Below are positions 49,138 through 60,269 of a DNA stretch of 61,101 nt, in pieces. The DNA lies in assembly GCA_946803715.1 (NCBI GenBank), contig CAMPET010000222.1, positions 63,651 to 124,751 of the forward strand, read 5' to 3'. Both the position numbers and the translations under genes were made by a program. The notes below the pieces were generated by a model. It did not search any database. It was not told the DNA's origin and saw nothing but the letters and a program-made list of their open reading frames with translations. Within the stretch, counting starts at the first letter, position 1. Every line of letters begins with the position of its first letter. The stretch is from Beroe ovata (taxonomy: Eukaryota; Ctenophora; Nuda; Beroida; Beroidae).

Positions 49138-50500
49138 GATTCAGACAAGTTCCTAAAATAGTAAGAGTTTAGATGTCTGTGTAGGGCACGGAAATATCTG
49201 TAAATAGGAGAGAAGTAAAATAGCATGTAAATTGTAAATAGGAGAGAAATAAAATAGCGTGTTCTTATTCAGTGAAATTGCATGTAAAGAGCTCAGTCCT
49301 GCGCTTTGCAGAGCAAGGATAAATACACAGAGATGTACAAGTGCTACAAGAACAATAATATGCTGCGAGGTAGTAAATTATAAAGAGTATGTATGGGGAT
49401 ATTGAATAACAATGGATTGGAGAGAGGAATAATTTCCGTGCGCAATGAGGTCAAAATACGTGATTTCTGAACGTAGCTGAATATGAACAATTACTGCATC
49501 ACAGGACTCACGAGTCATACAGAAGATCACATGTCAAGAGTACCACTGTCACTGCTTGATTATAGCACAAGAAGTTGAATATATTTCAGCAGTGAAATGA
49601 GTTGTCACACACACACATGAAACCATGTTACAGTGGTCATGTCCCAAAGTAAGACGAGAACACGTCTTTATCACAGTCCTATCAGCAGCATTATTATCAC
49701 ACCATTATTTCATTATCATGTTATCTCTCATGACAGAAACCTATATCATCTTCATGACATGGGGCGAGAAAATTGTTCACTGAGCTGTTATCATCAAAAA
49801 CAAACAAATAAGATTATGCCACTAAAAGCTTACGTGTTTATAACGGTAATATGAGCCTGGTAATGTATTCAATATGCGTCAGTGTATGAAATGTATTCAA
49901 TATGCGTCAATATTTCTTGATGCAGTTTGACTATTATTAACTTACACAATGTTTATTTCCCGGGTCTCACAAATGCATTTCTATCTATAACATTGATTCC
50001 ATGATTATACTGCGGCAGATACACAACATCTACAATACGGAGCTGCCTGACGACGATCGGTGATGACTGATCACGGATAATAACAGGAAATGTCAACATG
50101 AGTCATTAACAAAATAGGCATAATGAAGCATGAAATGTTGAGTAAACTACCCTACAGATACCTGTGCGGACTACATAGCTAAAACCATGAAAATGTCTGA
50201 ATTTCGGTTTAGCTTTATCGTCCGCGAATCGGACTATATAGCTCAATCTTCCCAGTCCCCTTGTTTTGTCAGAGGGTGAGGGTAAGGGTTACAGTTAAGA
50301 CTAGGGCAAGGGCGAGTCAAATTGGGAAAGTATGCTCAAAGGCATTTTCTATTTTTTAATTTTCTATTTTTTTCTATTTTTTTAATTGCTTATCCGGGGA
50401 TGGGGACAGCGGAGGTCAGATTAGCTATTTAGTCCTCATTCCGGACTATATAGCTAACGGACAATATAGCTAAAAGTATTATGACTTCAGCTACACAGAG
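49138..50500. other. Intergenic, no gene recognised
   Basis: AT-rich. TATATAGCTAAA/TTTAGCTATATA fragments begin at about 50175, and degenerate GGGTAAGGGTTA occurs near 50277. Confidence 0.5.
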
Positions 50501-50504
50501 TTTT

Positions 50505-50632
50505 AGGGCTATATAGCTAAAACTTGGGGAGGGGTCAACATATATTTTTGTTTTTTTTGTTTTTTTTGTTTTTTTTGTTTTTTCAAAAATCTACTTCTAC
50601 CTTAACAAAAAAAACAAAAAAACAAAAAAATA
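50505..50632. mobile_element. Small poly-T/poly-A hairpin element, copy 1 (family D)
   Basis: Starts with TATATAGCTAAAACTTGGGG and GGGGTCAAC, then (TTTTTTTG)n, the shared core CAAAAATCTACTTCTACCTT, and (AAAAAAAC)n. The core recurs exactly in copy 2 at about 52890. Confidence 0.75.
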
Positions 50633-51177
50633 TTGCCGCCATTTATGAGGTAAGGAATGATGTTAATGGCCTTGATAGCTTCAATGAACCTTTATATCAG
50701 TAGCAAATGATGTATATTCATTTATCGACGCTTTAAACAAAAATTTCGGCGCTTAATCTTTAATAATAGTAGATTGTATAAAATGTTGACAAAATAGCTT
50801 GAGTGAATGCGATAATTTCGAGTCATCAGACTCACATCTCGTACCCATTGTATCTGATGCATGTCGAACAAATAGGTTCATGGAACCAGAAGCTGCTCGA
50901 ACAGTTTTGTATCGGCAAAACATTCTCCACTGACTAACAACCGGTCCTTTTTCAATCATGTAGGTAATTGTCTATGACACAAAAATCAAAAACAAAGGAA
51001 GTAACAGAAACAATATGTTGGGAGTAACGCAGAACAGTTTAAGTGAAGGACAGAAGAACAAAGACATTTGAACTACACAAAAAATACGAAATTCCCACAC
51101 GATCAATCAAAACACATCCACACGCATTATTAACACAACAATACACGAAAGCTAATCATTACAAGAAAAATGTAAAG
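50633..51177. other. Intergenic between two repeat elements
   Basis: No coding frame, RNA gene or repeat recognised. Confidence 0.45.
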
Positions 51178-51183
51178 TGAACT

Positions 51184-52349
51184 CGGCAAAAGGGTCATAA
51201 GATTTGTAATTGTGTCCATTGTGTCCATCAATAAGAAAATGTCTAATGCACGTCTAATGGACGTGCATTGGGCGTCCATTAGACACTCCACTCGATATGA
51301 CAATTTGGTATTTTTGTCCATTGCACACCAGTGGACACAATGGCCACAATTTGTGCATTTTCGATGTCTAATGGACATGTCCAATGTCCATTGAACATTG
51401 TTCAATGGACACAATGGACATCGATCTTGTGCATCTGGGTGGACACAATTGACACATCTACAAATCCTCCCTTGTTGATGGACATCAAACTGGTATTTTA
51501 GTCTAATGGATACAATGGACAAATATTGACCAATCAACACAATGGACACAGTGTGTGCAATAAACATGTCTATTGGACACACGAAGTCCATTGGACACAG
51601 CATTTCTACTGGACATAATATGCCCATAAGACATAATATGCCCATTGGACACGCAAATGTCCCTTGGACACAGTGTGTCTACTGGACACAGCATTTCCAC
51701 TGGTCACAATATGACCATTGGTCGAAATATGTTCATTAAGATCAAAATGTTTATTGGACATACTATTTCCATGGGAAACCCTAACCCTTACCCTAACCCA
51801 ATAGACGTATTGTGTCCAATGGACACGCTGTGCCAATGGACAAACTGTGTACAATAAACGAATTTGTGCACGATAGACATACGTTTTATTGTGTGCAGTG
51901 GACGTCATGTGAACAATAGACATATTGTATTCATTGGACATGATGAATCCAATAGAAACGATGTATCAAGTGAGTCCAATTTACATGTGTATTGGACGCA
52001 CTGTGTCCACTGTGTCCATTGGTCAATATTTGTCCATTGTGTCCATTTGACTGAATTAACATTTCGAGGTCCGTCAACAAGGGCGGATTTGTAGATGTGT
52101 CCATTGTGTCCACCCAGATGCACAAGATCGATGTCCATTGTGTCAATTGAACATGTCCATTGGATATGGAAAATGCACAAATTGTGTCCATTGGATTTGG
52201 TGTACAATGGACAAAAATACCAAATATTCATGATGATTTGAGTGTCAAATGGACGTCCCGTCCATTAGACGTGCATTAAACGTGCACTAGACATTTTCTT
52301 ATTGATGGACACAATGAACACAATTACAAATCTTATGACCCTTTTGCCG
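51184..52349. mobile_element. Foldback transposable element, 1166 bp, with TGAACT target duplication
   Basis: The ends are CGGCAAAAGGGTCATAAGAT and its exact reverse complement. The arms (about 51184-51570 and 51983-52349) are complementary over most of ~380 bp, with substitutions and small indels. The element is flanked by TGAACT on both sides (51178-51183 and 52350-52355). The interior, including the arms, is built of variants of TGTCCATTG / CAATGGACA. The loop (about 51570-51980) continues this motif and holds one CCCTAACCC stretch near 51779. No transposase frame is present. Confidence 0.92.
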
Positions 52350-52789
52350 TGAACTTATTCCTGTGCAAAACAAAATGATCACACGTCATATAATACACTC
52401 TCTCACTGAAGTCATGATCACCAATGTACAGAATAAACAGTTGCCAAAAAATGCCATGTATGGTGAAATTACAACGATCAAGAGTTTTTCCCAGGAATTC
52501 CATTCAATTTATGGGTCACGTGATGTATCAAATTATTTCCCAGACTGTTCACCTTCAGACTGTTTACTTTCAGATAGCTTCATTTGGCCATTTGCTATGA
52601 GGAAATACTGTTTGTTGCTTTACTGCGTGAGACTACTATAGTTTTGTGTTGGTTGTCACCGCTGGTTACTCCACCGCGGGGCTATTGTAATGACATGGAA
52701 GCTGTTGCACTAGAATCGCGATGGGGATTGGGACCCTTTCTTATCATCAACATATGATAAGTTGTACCTACAATCAACATATTAAGTAG

Positions 52790-52975
52790 TATTTTTTGCT
52801 TTATTTGTTTGATTTTTTGGGTTTTTTGAGTTTTTCCATTTTTTTGTTTTTTTTTGTTTTTTTTGTTTTATTTGTTTTTTTTGTTTTTTCAAAAATCTAC
52901 TTCTACCTTAACAAAAAAAACAAAAAAATAGTTGACCCCCCCCAAACTTTTAGCAATATAGTCCTACAATCATAC
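52790..52975. mobile_element. Small poly-T/poly-A hairpin element, copy 2 (family D)
   Basis: Shares the exact core CAAAAATCTACTTCTACCTT and the (A)nC tract with copy 1. It ends TAGTTGACCCCCCCCAAACT followed by TTTAGCAATATAGTCC, the reverse complement of the left end of copy 1. Together the two copies show that the family has terminal inverted repeats. Confidence 0.75.
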
Positions 52976-53339
52976 CATAGCAGATTGAAAAGCATTAATC
53001 CGAATGTGCGGCCTAGAAAGAGGAGAAGTTTTGCGAAATTCTTCCAAAATTTTGTTCGAACCATTGTGATTGGCTCCGTTGGTGAATCATCATGATGTAA
53101 ACAATGTCACGTCATAGCAGGAATTCCTGACAGGAACATATTATAACACAACATAATAACAGGAATAACAGAAATAAACAGGAATAACAAAAATAACACA
53201 ACATAATAACAGGAATAAACAAAAAAAAGGAATATAGTATGGGAATTATCCAAGTCATCTGTGAAAAAAATTCTACCAAAGGTTTTATTGCCTGAATCGA
53301 CTCAACTAGTCCCCCAGAGTCACCAAAAAAAGTTTTCAA
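52976..53339. other. Intergenic with AATAACA-type repeats
   Basis: ACAGGAATAACA repeats lie at about 53150-53225. No gene seen; open frames here are repeat-derived. Confidence 0.45.
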
Positions 53340-55725
53340 ACTCAGATCCTTGGGCATAACTCAGGGTGGCCACGCCCATTTTGGACCGTGGGAATTTTCT
53401 ATCAAAATTTGTATAATCGCAATTTTTATGGAAAATGGACTTCTTATACTCTATTTTGACCTTTTTTGACCGCAGAAAACGAATAAAAGTGGTCCTGAGG
53501 TGATTGGGGCTTCCGTTTCTAAGTTATGGCCACGCCCATATTTGATTGTAGGAAATTTTGACCAATATGTCTTCCCCATGAGGTTAACAGAAGATGGACT
53601 TCATGAACTCTACTTTAGCTGTTTTTGACACCAGAAAGCGAATAAAAGTGGTCCTGAGGTGGTTAAGGTATCCGTTTATGAGTAATAGCCACGCCCTTTT
53701 GGAATAAAAGTGGTCCTGAGGTGATTAAGGTATCCGTTTATGAGTAATAGCCACGCCCTTTTGGACCGTGGGAAATTCCGACCAAAATTCCGACCCTAAT
53801 TTGTACTCTAGTGATTTTGATGGAGAATAGAATACCTTTGTTTTTACTTATTTGATCCCAAAAAGCAAATAAAAGAGGTTTCGAAGTGATAAGAGCATCT
53901 GCTTACGAGTTATGGTCATGTTCACAACAATTGGTACAACAGTGATGAACTTCTACATCAGTCCCTCCACTTCTATTCCTATCCTGATGTGAGATAACAA
54001 GCACTAGGAAACACTCAGACGTCCACGAACTGTACAAGTCATAGACACCGTTTCCAGGAGGAGGAAATTCGTAAAAAATTCAACAACATCCATATCTCCC
54101 TTAGAACCTACGTACCACTACCCCTTTCCTCTACAAAATGACTTTCTATCTCATTCAACATAGGCATAGGTACTTCTTTTCCATGATCTCAATTTTGAAG
54201 CCCCAAGAATCTCCAGCTGACCTCCAAAGTCCTGACCAGCGTACTTATCCCCCGCTTAACAGAACGACTCAATACACGTACACTCTACAGTTACACTACG
54301 GAGCTACAGAATTCTCGCACCGCTACACCTCCTACTCTCTCCTGAGTCCAATTACTCGATAACTTACCAGCTTGGTTGTGAAGCAAAAACTTCGGCCCTA
54401 AATAGTGTTTCCTCTGTATTGTATTTCATTATCTGTATTGTATTTCATTATCTGACACTGAAAGTAAGAACGTAGTTACGTAGAGGCTTTCATGACCCTG
54501 ACTGAACGTCGTCTAAAAATCTCAAGTCTTGTTTTCTCTTGCAGTAAATGGCAACATGGCAATTCCATTGACAAATTTGACCATCTCAAGAAATTTCGAG
54601 CTGCTCGCGGAGAAGACGGTCGACTCCTCCGTCGTTGTAAGGATACAGCCCTATATGGCCTCATATCTATAGCTAACCTAACCTGGCCATCGGCACCTTC
54701 ATCTGACAACTACTACATCGACTGAAGCAACAACGCCTTATCACAGGACGCTTGTAGAATAGAAGAATTGTTAGAATACCCTCACCACCAGACGCATTGG
54801 CCCTTGACGTACCCTCCTCCACAACAGATTCCCAACTTCCTGCGTACCCATTACCCTTCATCAAAAGTATGCAACAAAGCTAGTGTTTAGCAGCTTACAA
54901 TTTCTGTCATAGAATTAGCGCTAAGAGAAGGCCTCACGGGTCAAGGACTAGGAGAAGACCAGAACTCATGAATTAATGCCCTGATGACTTCGAGACCCCT
55001 ATAATTTGCTTTCTGGGATTTGAATCTTTAAAAGGTTGGGAACAAAAATTCTGCTATTCTATTTGCCATCAAATTTTCATGTGAAGAGTTCTTGGTCAAG
55101 TTTCCAACTGTTCAATATGGTCAAGGCCAAAATACATCGTAAACAGATGCGCTCATCACTTCAAGACCTCTTTTATTCGCTTCCTGGTGTCAAAAACAGT
55201 TAAAATAGAGTACACGAAGTTCTTTTTCCATCAAAATTTCGGGGTCAAAACTTCCAACGGTTAAATATGAGCGTGGCTATAACTCGTTAACAGAAGCCCC
55301 TATCACCTCAGGACTACTTTGATTCGTTTTCTGGGGTCAAGAAAGGTTGGAGTAGAGGATAAGAAGTCCATATTTCATTAAATTTTCAGTGGTAGAGACT
55401 ATGCTCAAAATTTCCCACGGTCCGATATGGGTGTGGCCATAACTCGTAAACGGATGCTCCAATCACTTCAGGACCACTTTTATTCGCTTTCTGGTGTCAA
55501 AAACAGCTAAAGTAGAGTTCATGAAGTCCATCTTCCGTTAAACTCACGGGGAAGACATATTGGTCAAAATTTCCCACGGTCCGATATGGGCGTGGCCATA
55601 ACTCAGAAACGGAAGCCCCAATCACCTCAGGACCACTTTTATTCGTTTTCTGGGGTCAAGAAAGGATGGAGTAGAGGATAAGAAGTCCATATTCCATTAA
55701 ATTTTCAGTGGTAGAGACTATGCTC
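53340..55725. mobile_element. Composite inverted-repeat element with ~158-bp tandem units in its arms
   Basis: The left arm (about 53340-53920) holds tandem units marked by GGCCACGCCCATTTTGG at 53371, 53529 and 53691, plus a short internal duplication at 53750. The right arm (about 54960-55725) holds the same units in reverse orientation, marked at about 55272, 55429 and 55588. Unit spacing is 157-162 bp. Shared unit text includes AATAAAAGTGGTCCTGAGGT and its complement. The middle (53930-54950) is different sequence without a recognisable protein. The right arm is cut by the single N at 55726. Confidence 0.8.
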
Positions 55726-55726
55726 N

Positions 55727-57381
55727 TCTAGATGCCCTATCAGTATCGATGACTGAAAGGGTACCCGGATCAGCGACTAGATAACGCACTTATTGTATGT
55801 TATGAAATCTGCTCCGAATGGTTACATTGGACAGTTTCTACTTTCGAAATCATTCATGATTTTCAACTCTACCTCCACATGCTACCTGCATGACCTTCTC
55901 CCCGACACCAATGAAAACTATCTCCCAGTCCTAACCCACACCTCACACACTGCCATGATATTTTCTACATCATCCCTCTAGCCTTGATCTTTCTCCAGCC
56001 AGATCTTCCTTCATCCGATGTAGGTCACAGGAAGTGCTCCGGTCACTAGCTATTCAAGAGTGGTCATGGTTAGAGTTATAATAAAGATTGGTCCAATGGC
56101 CTTGAAACATGTTCCTAACTTTCGCCTGTTATTTCCACAGAAAACACCCATATCGACCTGATGGGCATCATCTATTCACACTGTGCACCTACTACACAGT
56201 GATCAGCAATACACAGTTTCTTTGCCTAATCAGAACATAACATGCATCATTGCAGTCTCTTATCGCTAATTAGTTGGGTATTCGCGACTTTGGGTATTCA
56301 GGGCATGAAGTCGCGAATACCCTACTCGGTAATTCCTGTTGGGTATTCGCGACGTTGGGTATTACTATTCCCGACATTGGGTATTCTAGAAGTTGGGTAT
56401 TCCGTACCCCAATCCTGTTGCAATAATTGAATTAGAAATTGATTAGCACACAAATAGATATGCGGCAAATGTATAACTTCAATGACGTTTGCTCGTCTAG
56501 GTTCTGTACCTATCATACTATGATGGTATGATACAGTAGGTACCTTGGATGATACTATCATAGTTCTTGATAGCCGGTCCGCACCCAGTTATAACCTATG
56601 GTTTATAGTGCATGGGTAGTACCTACTGTATCTAATATATAGTCTACTATGGATTATCCGATGCATAATTTTGGATGATGAACTTGTGCTTTCAGTGATT
56701 ACTATCCTACAATACATGCATACCTATACTAAGTAGAGAAGCATCATAAAACTGATTGAATTATATCACCTCGTTCTATCAATTTTATGGATTTTCATGA
56801 TACTGTTTGTATTTCCAAGAGTAAGATATTGCCAGTTATGATCAAATGAATGTTCATCGTCAGTCAGCCTGTGGTCTGTCTACAATACAAAGTACGGAGG
56901 CACTCTTGAATTCTATATCGGATTGAAAAACTGCGTATTTTGGCTATTATGGGGGTGGGTCTAAATTGATTTTTGGGTGTCCAGTTACTGACATGGCGCT
57001 ATCTGGTGGGTTGGTGGGTGGTTTGGACTTTTGACCAGATAGGGTGATGCCGTCCAGCCACTTACTGCCGAACCTCCCCCGATTCGAAAATAGTAAGCAT
57101 GTTTCAGAAAGATTTTATGATATTGATTTTGTGTCGATTCGGAATATATAATCGTATCAAGTTTAAAGTTTTATTTCTATTGTTACCGAATGTCGTGATA
57201 TCATAAACATATGATAAATGCCCGGTTGAAGTCATGAGGTACATTATTATAGTTCATACTCACATACCGATTTCTCAATTTATCAGCCAGATGAAAATAC
57301 CATGAAACTGATACGAAGAACAGCCGACATGTCTGCACTGATCATCAATCACCAGTGACGTCACCACGTATCACCGTTACC
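55727..57381. other. Intergenic upstream of POLR3A
   Basis: No gene recognised. It contains the TTGGGTATTC minisatellite (56273-56405) and an ATACCATCATAGTATGAT-type inverted repeat near 56510-56560. A candidate acceptor (CACCAG) ends at 57355, 26 bases before the ATG. Confidence 0.5.
56273..56405. repeat. TTGGGTATTCGCGAC minisatellite
   Basis: About six imperfect direct units of TTGGGTATTCGCGAC plus one inverted unit (GTCGCGAATACCC near 56310), so the array can fold back on itself. Confidence 0.8.
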
Positions 57382-60269
57382 ATGGTAAAGGAGCAGTACC
57401 ATGAGGCAGATGTGTGTAAGAAGATAGCTGAGATACAATTCAATATATTCTCCCCTGATGACATAGCAAAACAGTCGCACATTGAGGTAGTTAATCTTTG
57501 TAACTGTTATAGTAGGCTATAGGGTACCTATGATAGCTCAGTCATTCCATTGTACATTGTATATTGTATAACAATGTATTATGTTCATTGTACAGGTGTG
57601 TACAATGTACACAATGTACTGTGTACACTGTACAATGTACACAATGTACAATGTCCACAGTAAACAGTACAGCTGTGAACAGTATACGGGACTGCGAACT
57701 AGTGAGTAAACTGAACTCAATGATTCCTGATATTGCACGTGTATCACACAGGTTGTCAACAAAAACTTGTACGAGCCAAGTCAGAGTTCGGGAAGAGAGG
57801 CAGTCCCATATGGGGTCCTGGATCGCAGGTAATTATCCCTGTAATTACACCAGTAATTACATAATTACACCAGTAATTACATAAATACACGTGCAGTTAT
57901 TATTACACCCGTAGTAATTATGCCTGCATAATTGAACATATTATACCTAAAGATGTTTTCGTTATAATTTGAACATGGAGTGTGAAGAATGCTTCATTTA
58001 TACGTGTGCACTGTACAATGAATAATGTATAGATGGTGGTACTATGTACATTGTACACTGTTATACACTGGATGATAAGAGTACACTGGTATACAGGACA
58101 CGCTGTACAGTTTGCACTGTACATTATGCTCTACTTGACCCTCATTCCCAGACTTGGAGCAGGCTCGAAGACCAAGGATTGTACCACTTGCAAGCTGCCC
58201 CTTGCGGAGTGCATCGGTCACTATGGTTACATACAACTCCAACTACCAGTGTTTCACATAGGCTACTTCAAGACCATCACACAAATACTGCAGTGCATCT
58301 GTAAGAGTTGTTCAGCGGTCCTACTGCCCTCGTCAGAGAAGAACAAGTATCTTACCCTCTTCAAACGGTTACACATGAATAGGATCACACAGAAAAACCT
58401 CATGAAGAAGGTTACCAACTTTGGACATGACAATTCGTCCAATTTATGTAATCCAAGTTTTCGCCTAGCATGTAGTATAAACCTGGGGGTTCTCCCCGAC
58501 ACAGACTAAAGTCAGAATATTGTAGTAATAATATTTCCTGTTTGACTTAGATTTGGCATCGGGAAGGGTACCTGTTCTGATATTCCAATGCCGATATGCG
58601 TAATTTTCCCACGATGTAACAGGTGATCCTACTTTGTAAGAAGAAGTCTAGTTGTCCAGCGTGTGGAGCTAGCAATGGAGTTGTCAAGAAGGGAGCTCTA
58701 CTCAAGATCATACACGACTACACCAGAGCACCGGGTAATTGTGCTTGACACCACTCCATCCTTCACGTCACTCCCCCCTTGACACCACTATTCCCTTGAC
58801 ATCGCTACTTTCTTGACACCACTAGATTCTTGACACCACTTCCCTCGACACCACTATATCTTTTACACCGCTAGATCGTTGACACCACTATGTCCATGAC
58901 TACGGTCTGGAAAGCACTTTGTCACATTTCTAACCATTCATTACGTACAAGGATAACCGCAGGTAAAACGAAGAAGCACGATGTGATAAGTCGGCATAAC
59001 GCTCTCTTCAGAGACGCCATATCCTACAATAAGGAGATTGAGCCACTGGTGAACAGAGCTGTAGATGTCATTACACCTCTCAAAGCACTGGAACTCTTTA
59101 ATAATGTCAAACCGGACGAGGTTTGAATTGTTACAAAAATAGTTCAATCGGCGAAAGTTGTGAACTTTGAATGTCAGCTTATTGTTTCAGTCTTTGAATG
59201 ACTGAAATGACCGGAATCATTTAGACACTAACCCACATCTTTGTGGTGAATGTTCCCTTCTCGTAATAATTGTACCTTAACCTGGTCATTCTGCAGATTG
59301 TATTGTTGGGAATGAACCCCGAGATAGGTCGACCGAGTGACCTTATCCTACAGCGGATTCTTGTTCCACCACTGTGTATCAGACCGACAGTTGAGGTGGA
59401 CGCGTCCACCACTAACGAAGACGATTTGACCACCAAGTTGACAGAGATTGTGTTCCTCAACAATGTCATCCAGAGTAACCTCCAGGGAGGAACTCAGGTT
59501 AGGGCAAATGGAAATGAGGCATTCCTGTGATCTACAGGATCTTGTAACAACCTATTGTTGCTAACAACTCCACCCTCCCCCCAGGTGTCTAAGTTAATGG
59601 AGACGTGGGACTATCTGCAGATCCAGTGTGCTCTGTACATCAACTCAGAGACTTCTGGGATTCCACTCAACATGGCCCCCAAGAAACCTGCACGGTGCTT
59701 CTACCAGCGACTCAAGGGCAAGCAGGGGAGGTTCCGGAGCAACCTATCCGGGAAACGGGTCAATTTCTCAGCACGGACAGTCATATCCCCTGACCCTAAT
59801 CTGAGGATAGATGAGGTGGCGGTGCCACGCCACGTTGCCATGACAATGACATTTCCTGAGGTGGTCACCAAAGCGAACATTGACTACATGAGGGAACTCA
59901 TCATTAACGGACCTAACCAATGGCCCGGGGCCAAGTTTTATCAGGCTAACAAACCAGGGGCTATCAAAAAGTTCCTGAAGTTCGCCAACAGGAAGGAAGT
60001 GGCTAAGTATCTGAAGCCCGGTGACAAGGTGGAACGCCACTTGAAGGACGGCGACGTGGTTTTGTTCAATCGGCAGCCGAGTCTGCACAAAGTCAGCATG
60101 ATGGCACACTATGCTGTGGTGAAGCCACACAGGACATTCCGATTTAACGAGTGTGTGTGTAACCCTTACAACGCTGATTTCGACGGTGATGAGATGAACC
60201 TGCACCTGCCCCAGACCCAGGAAGCCAGGGCGGAGGCAGAGGCACTCATGGGGATCAAGGCTAACCTGG
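57382..60269 (+). CDS. POLR3A: RNA polymerase III largest subunit RPC1 (POLR3A), 5' part, seven exons
   Basis: Exons 57382-57486, 57752-57828, 58152-58410, 58623-58734, 58963-59120, 59297-59497 and 59585-60269 join in phase to give about 532 residues of a protein normally near 1390. The start [15 protein letters not shown] matches the family start exactly in layout. The clamp zinc residues are [16 protein letters not shown] and CICKSC, with a second pair CPACGASNG. The universal catalytic loop [16 protein letters not shown], whose aspartates bind the active-site magnesium, is present. The lid/rudder region reads [20 protein letters not shown], where most homologues have GNLSGKR. POLR3A forms the Pol III active centre that makes tRNA, 5S and U6 RNA. 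The frame stops being homologous at the single N (60270), after ALMGIKANL. This is a join artefact, not a natural end. Confidence 0.95.

Noticed and set aside
51130-52231. Several long open frames rich in His, Met, Ser and Cys in the foldback element
   Set aside because: They arise from the TGTCCATTG motif in different frames, have no domain, and are mirrored on both strands.
53112-53357. Hydrophobic open frame resembling a membrane protein
   Set aside because: The frame is the complement of AATAACA repeats and ends inside the composite element.
26125-60269. POLR3F and POLR3A as a Pol III gene cluster
   Set aside because: They are 30 kb apart with unrelated genes between them and assembly joins in the interval, so co-location is not meaningful.
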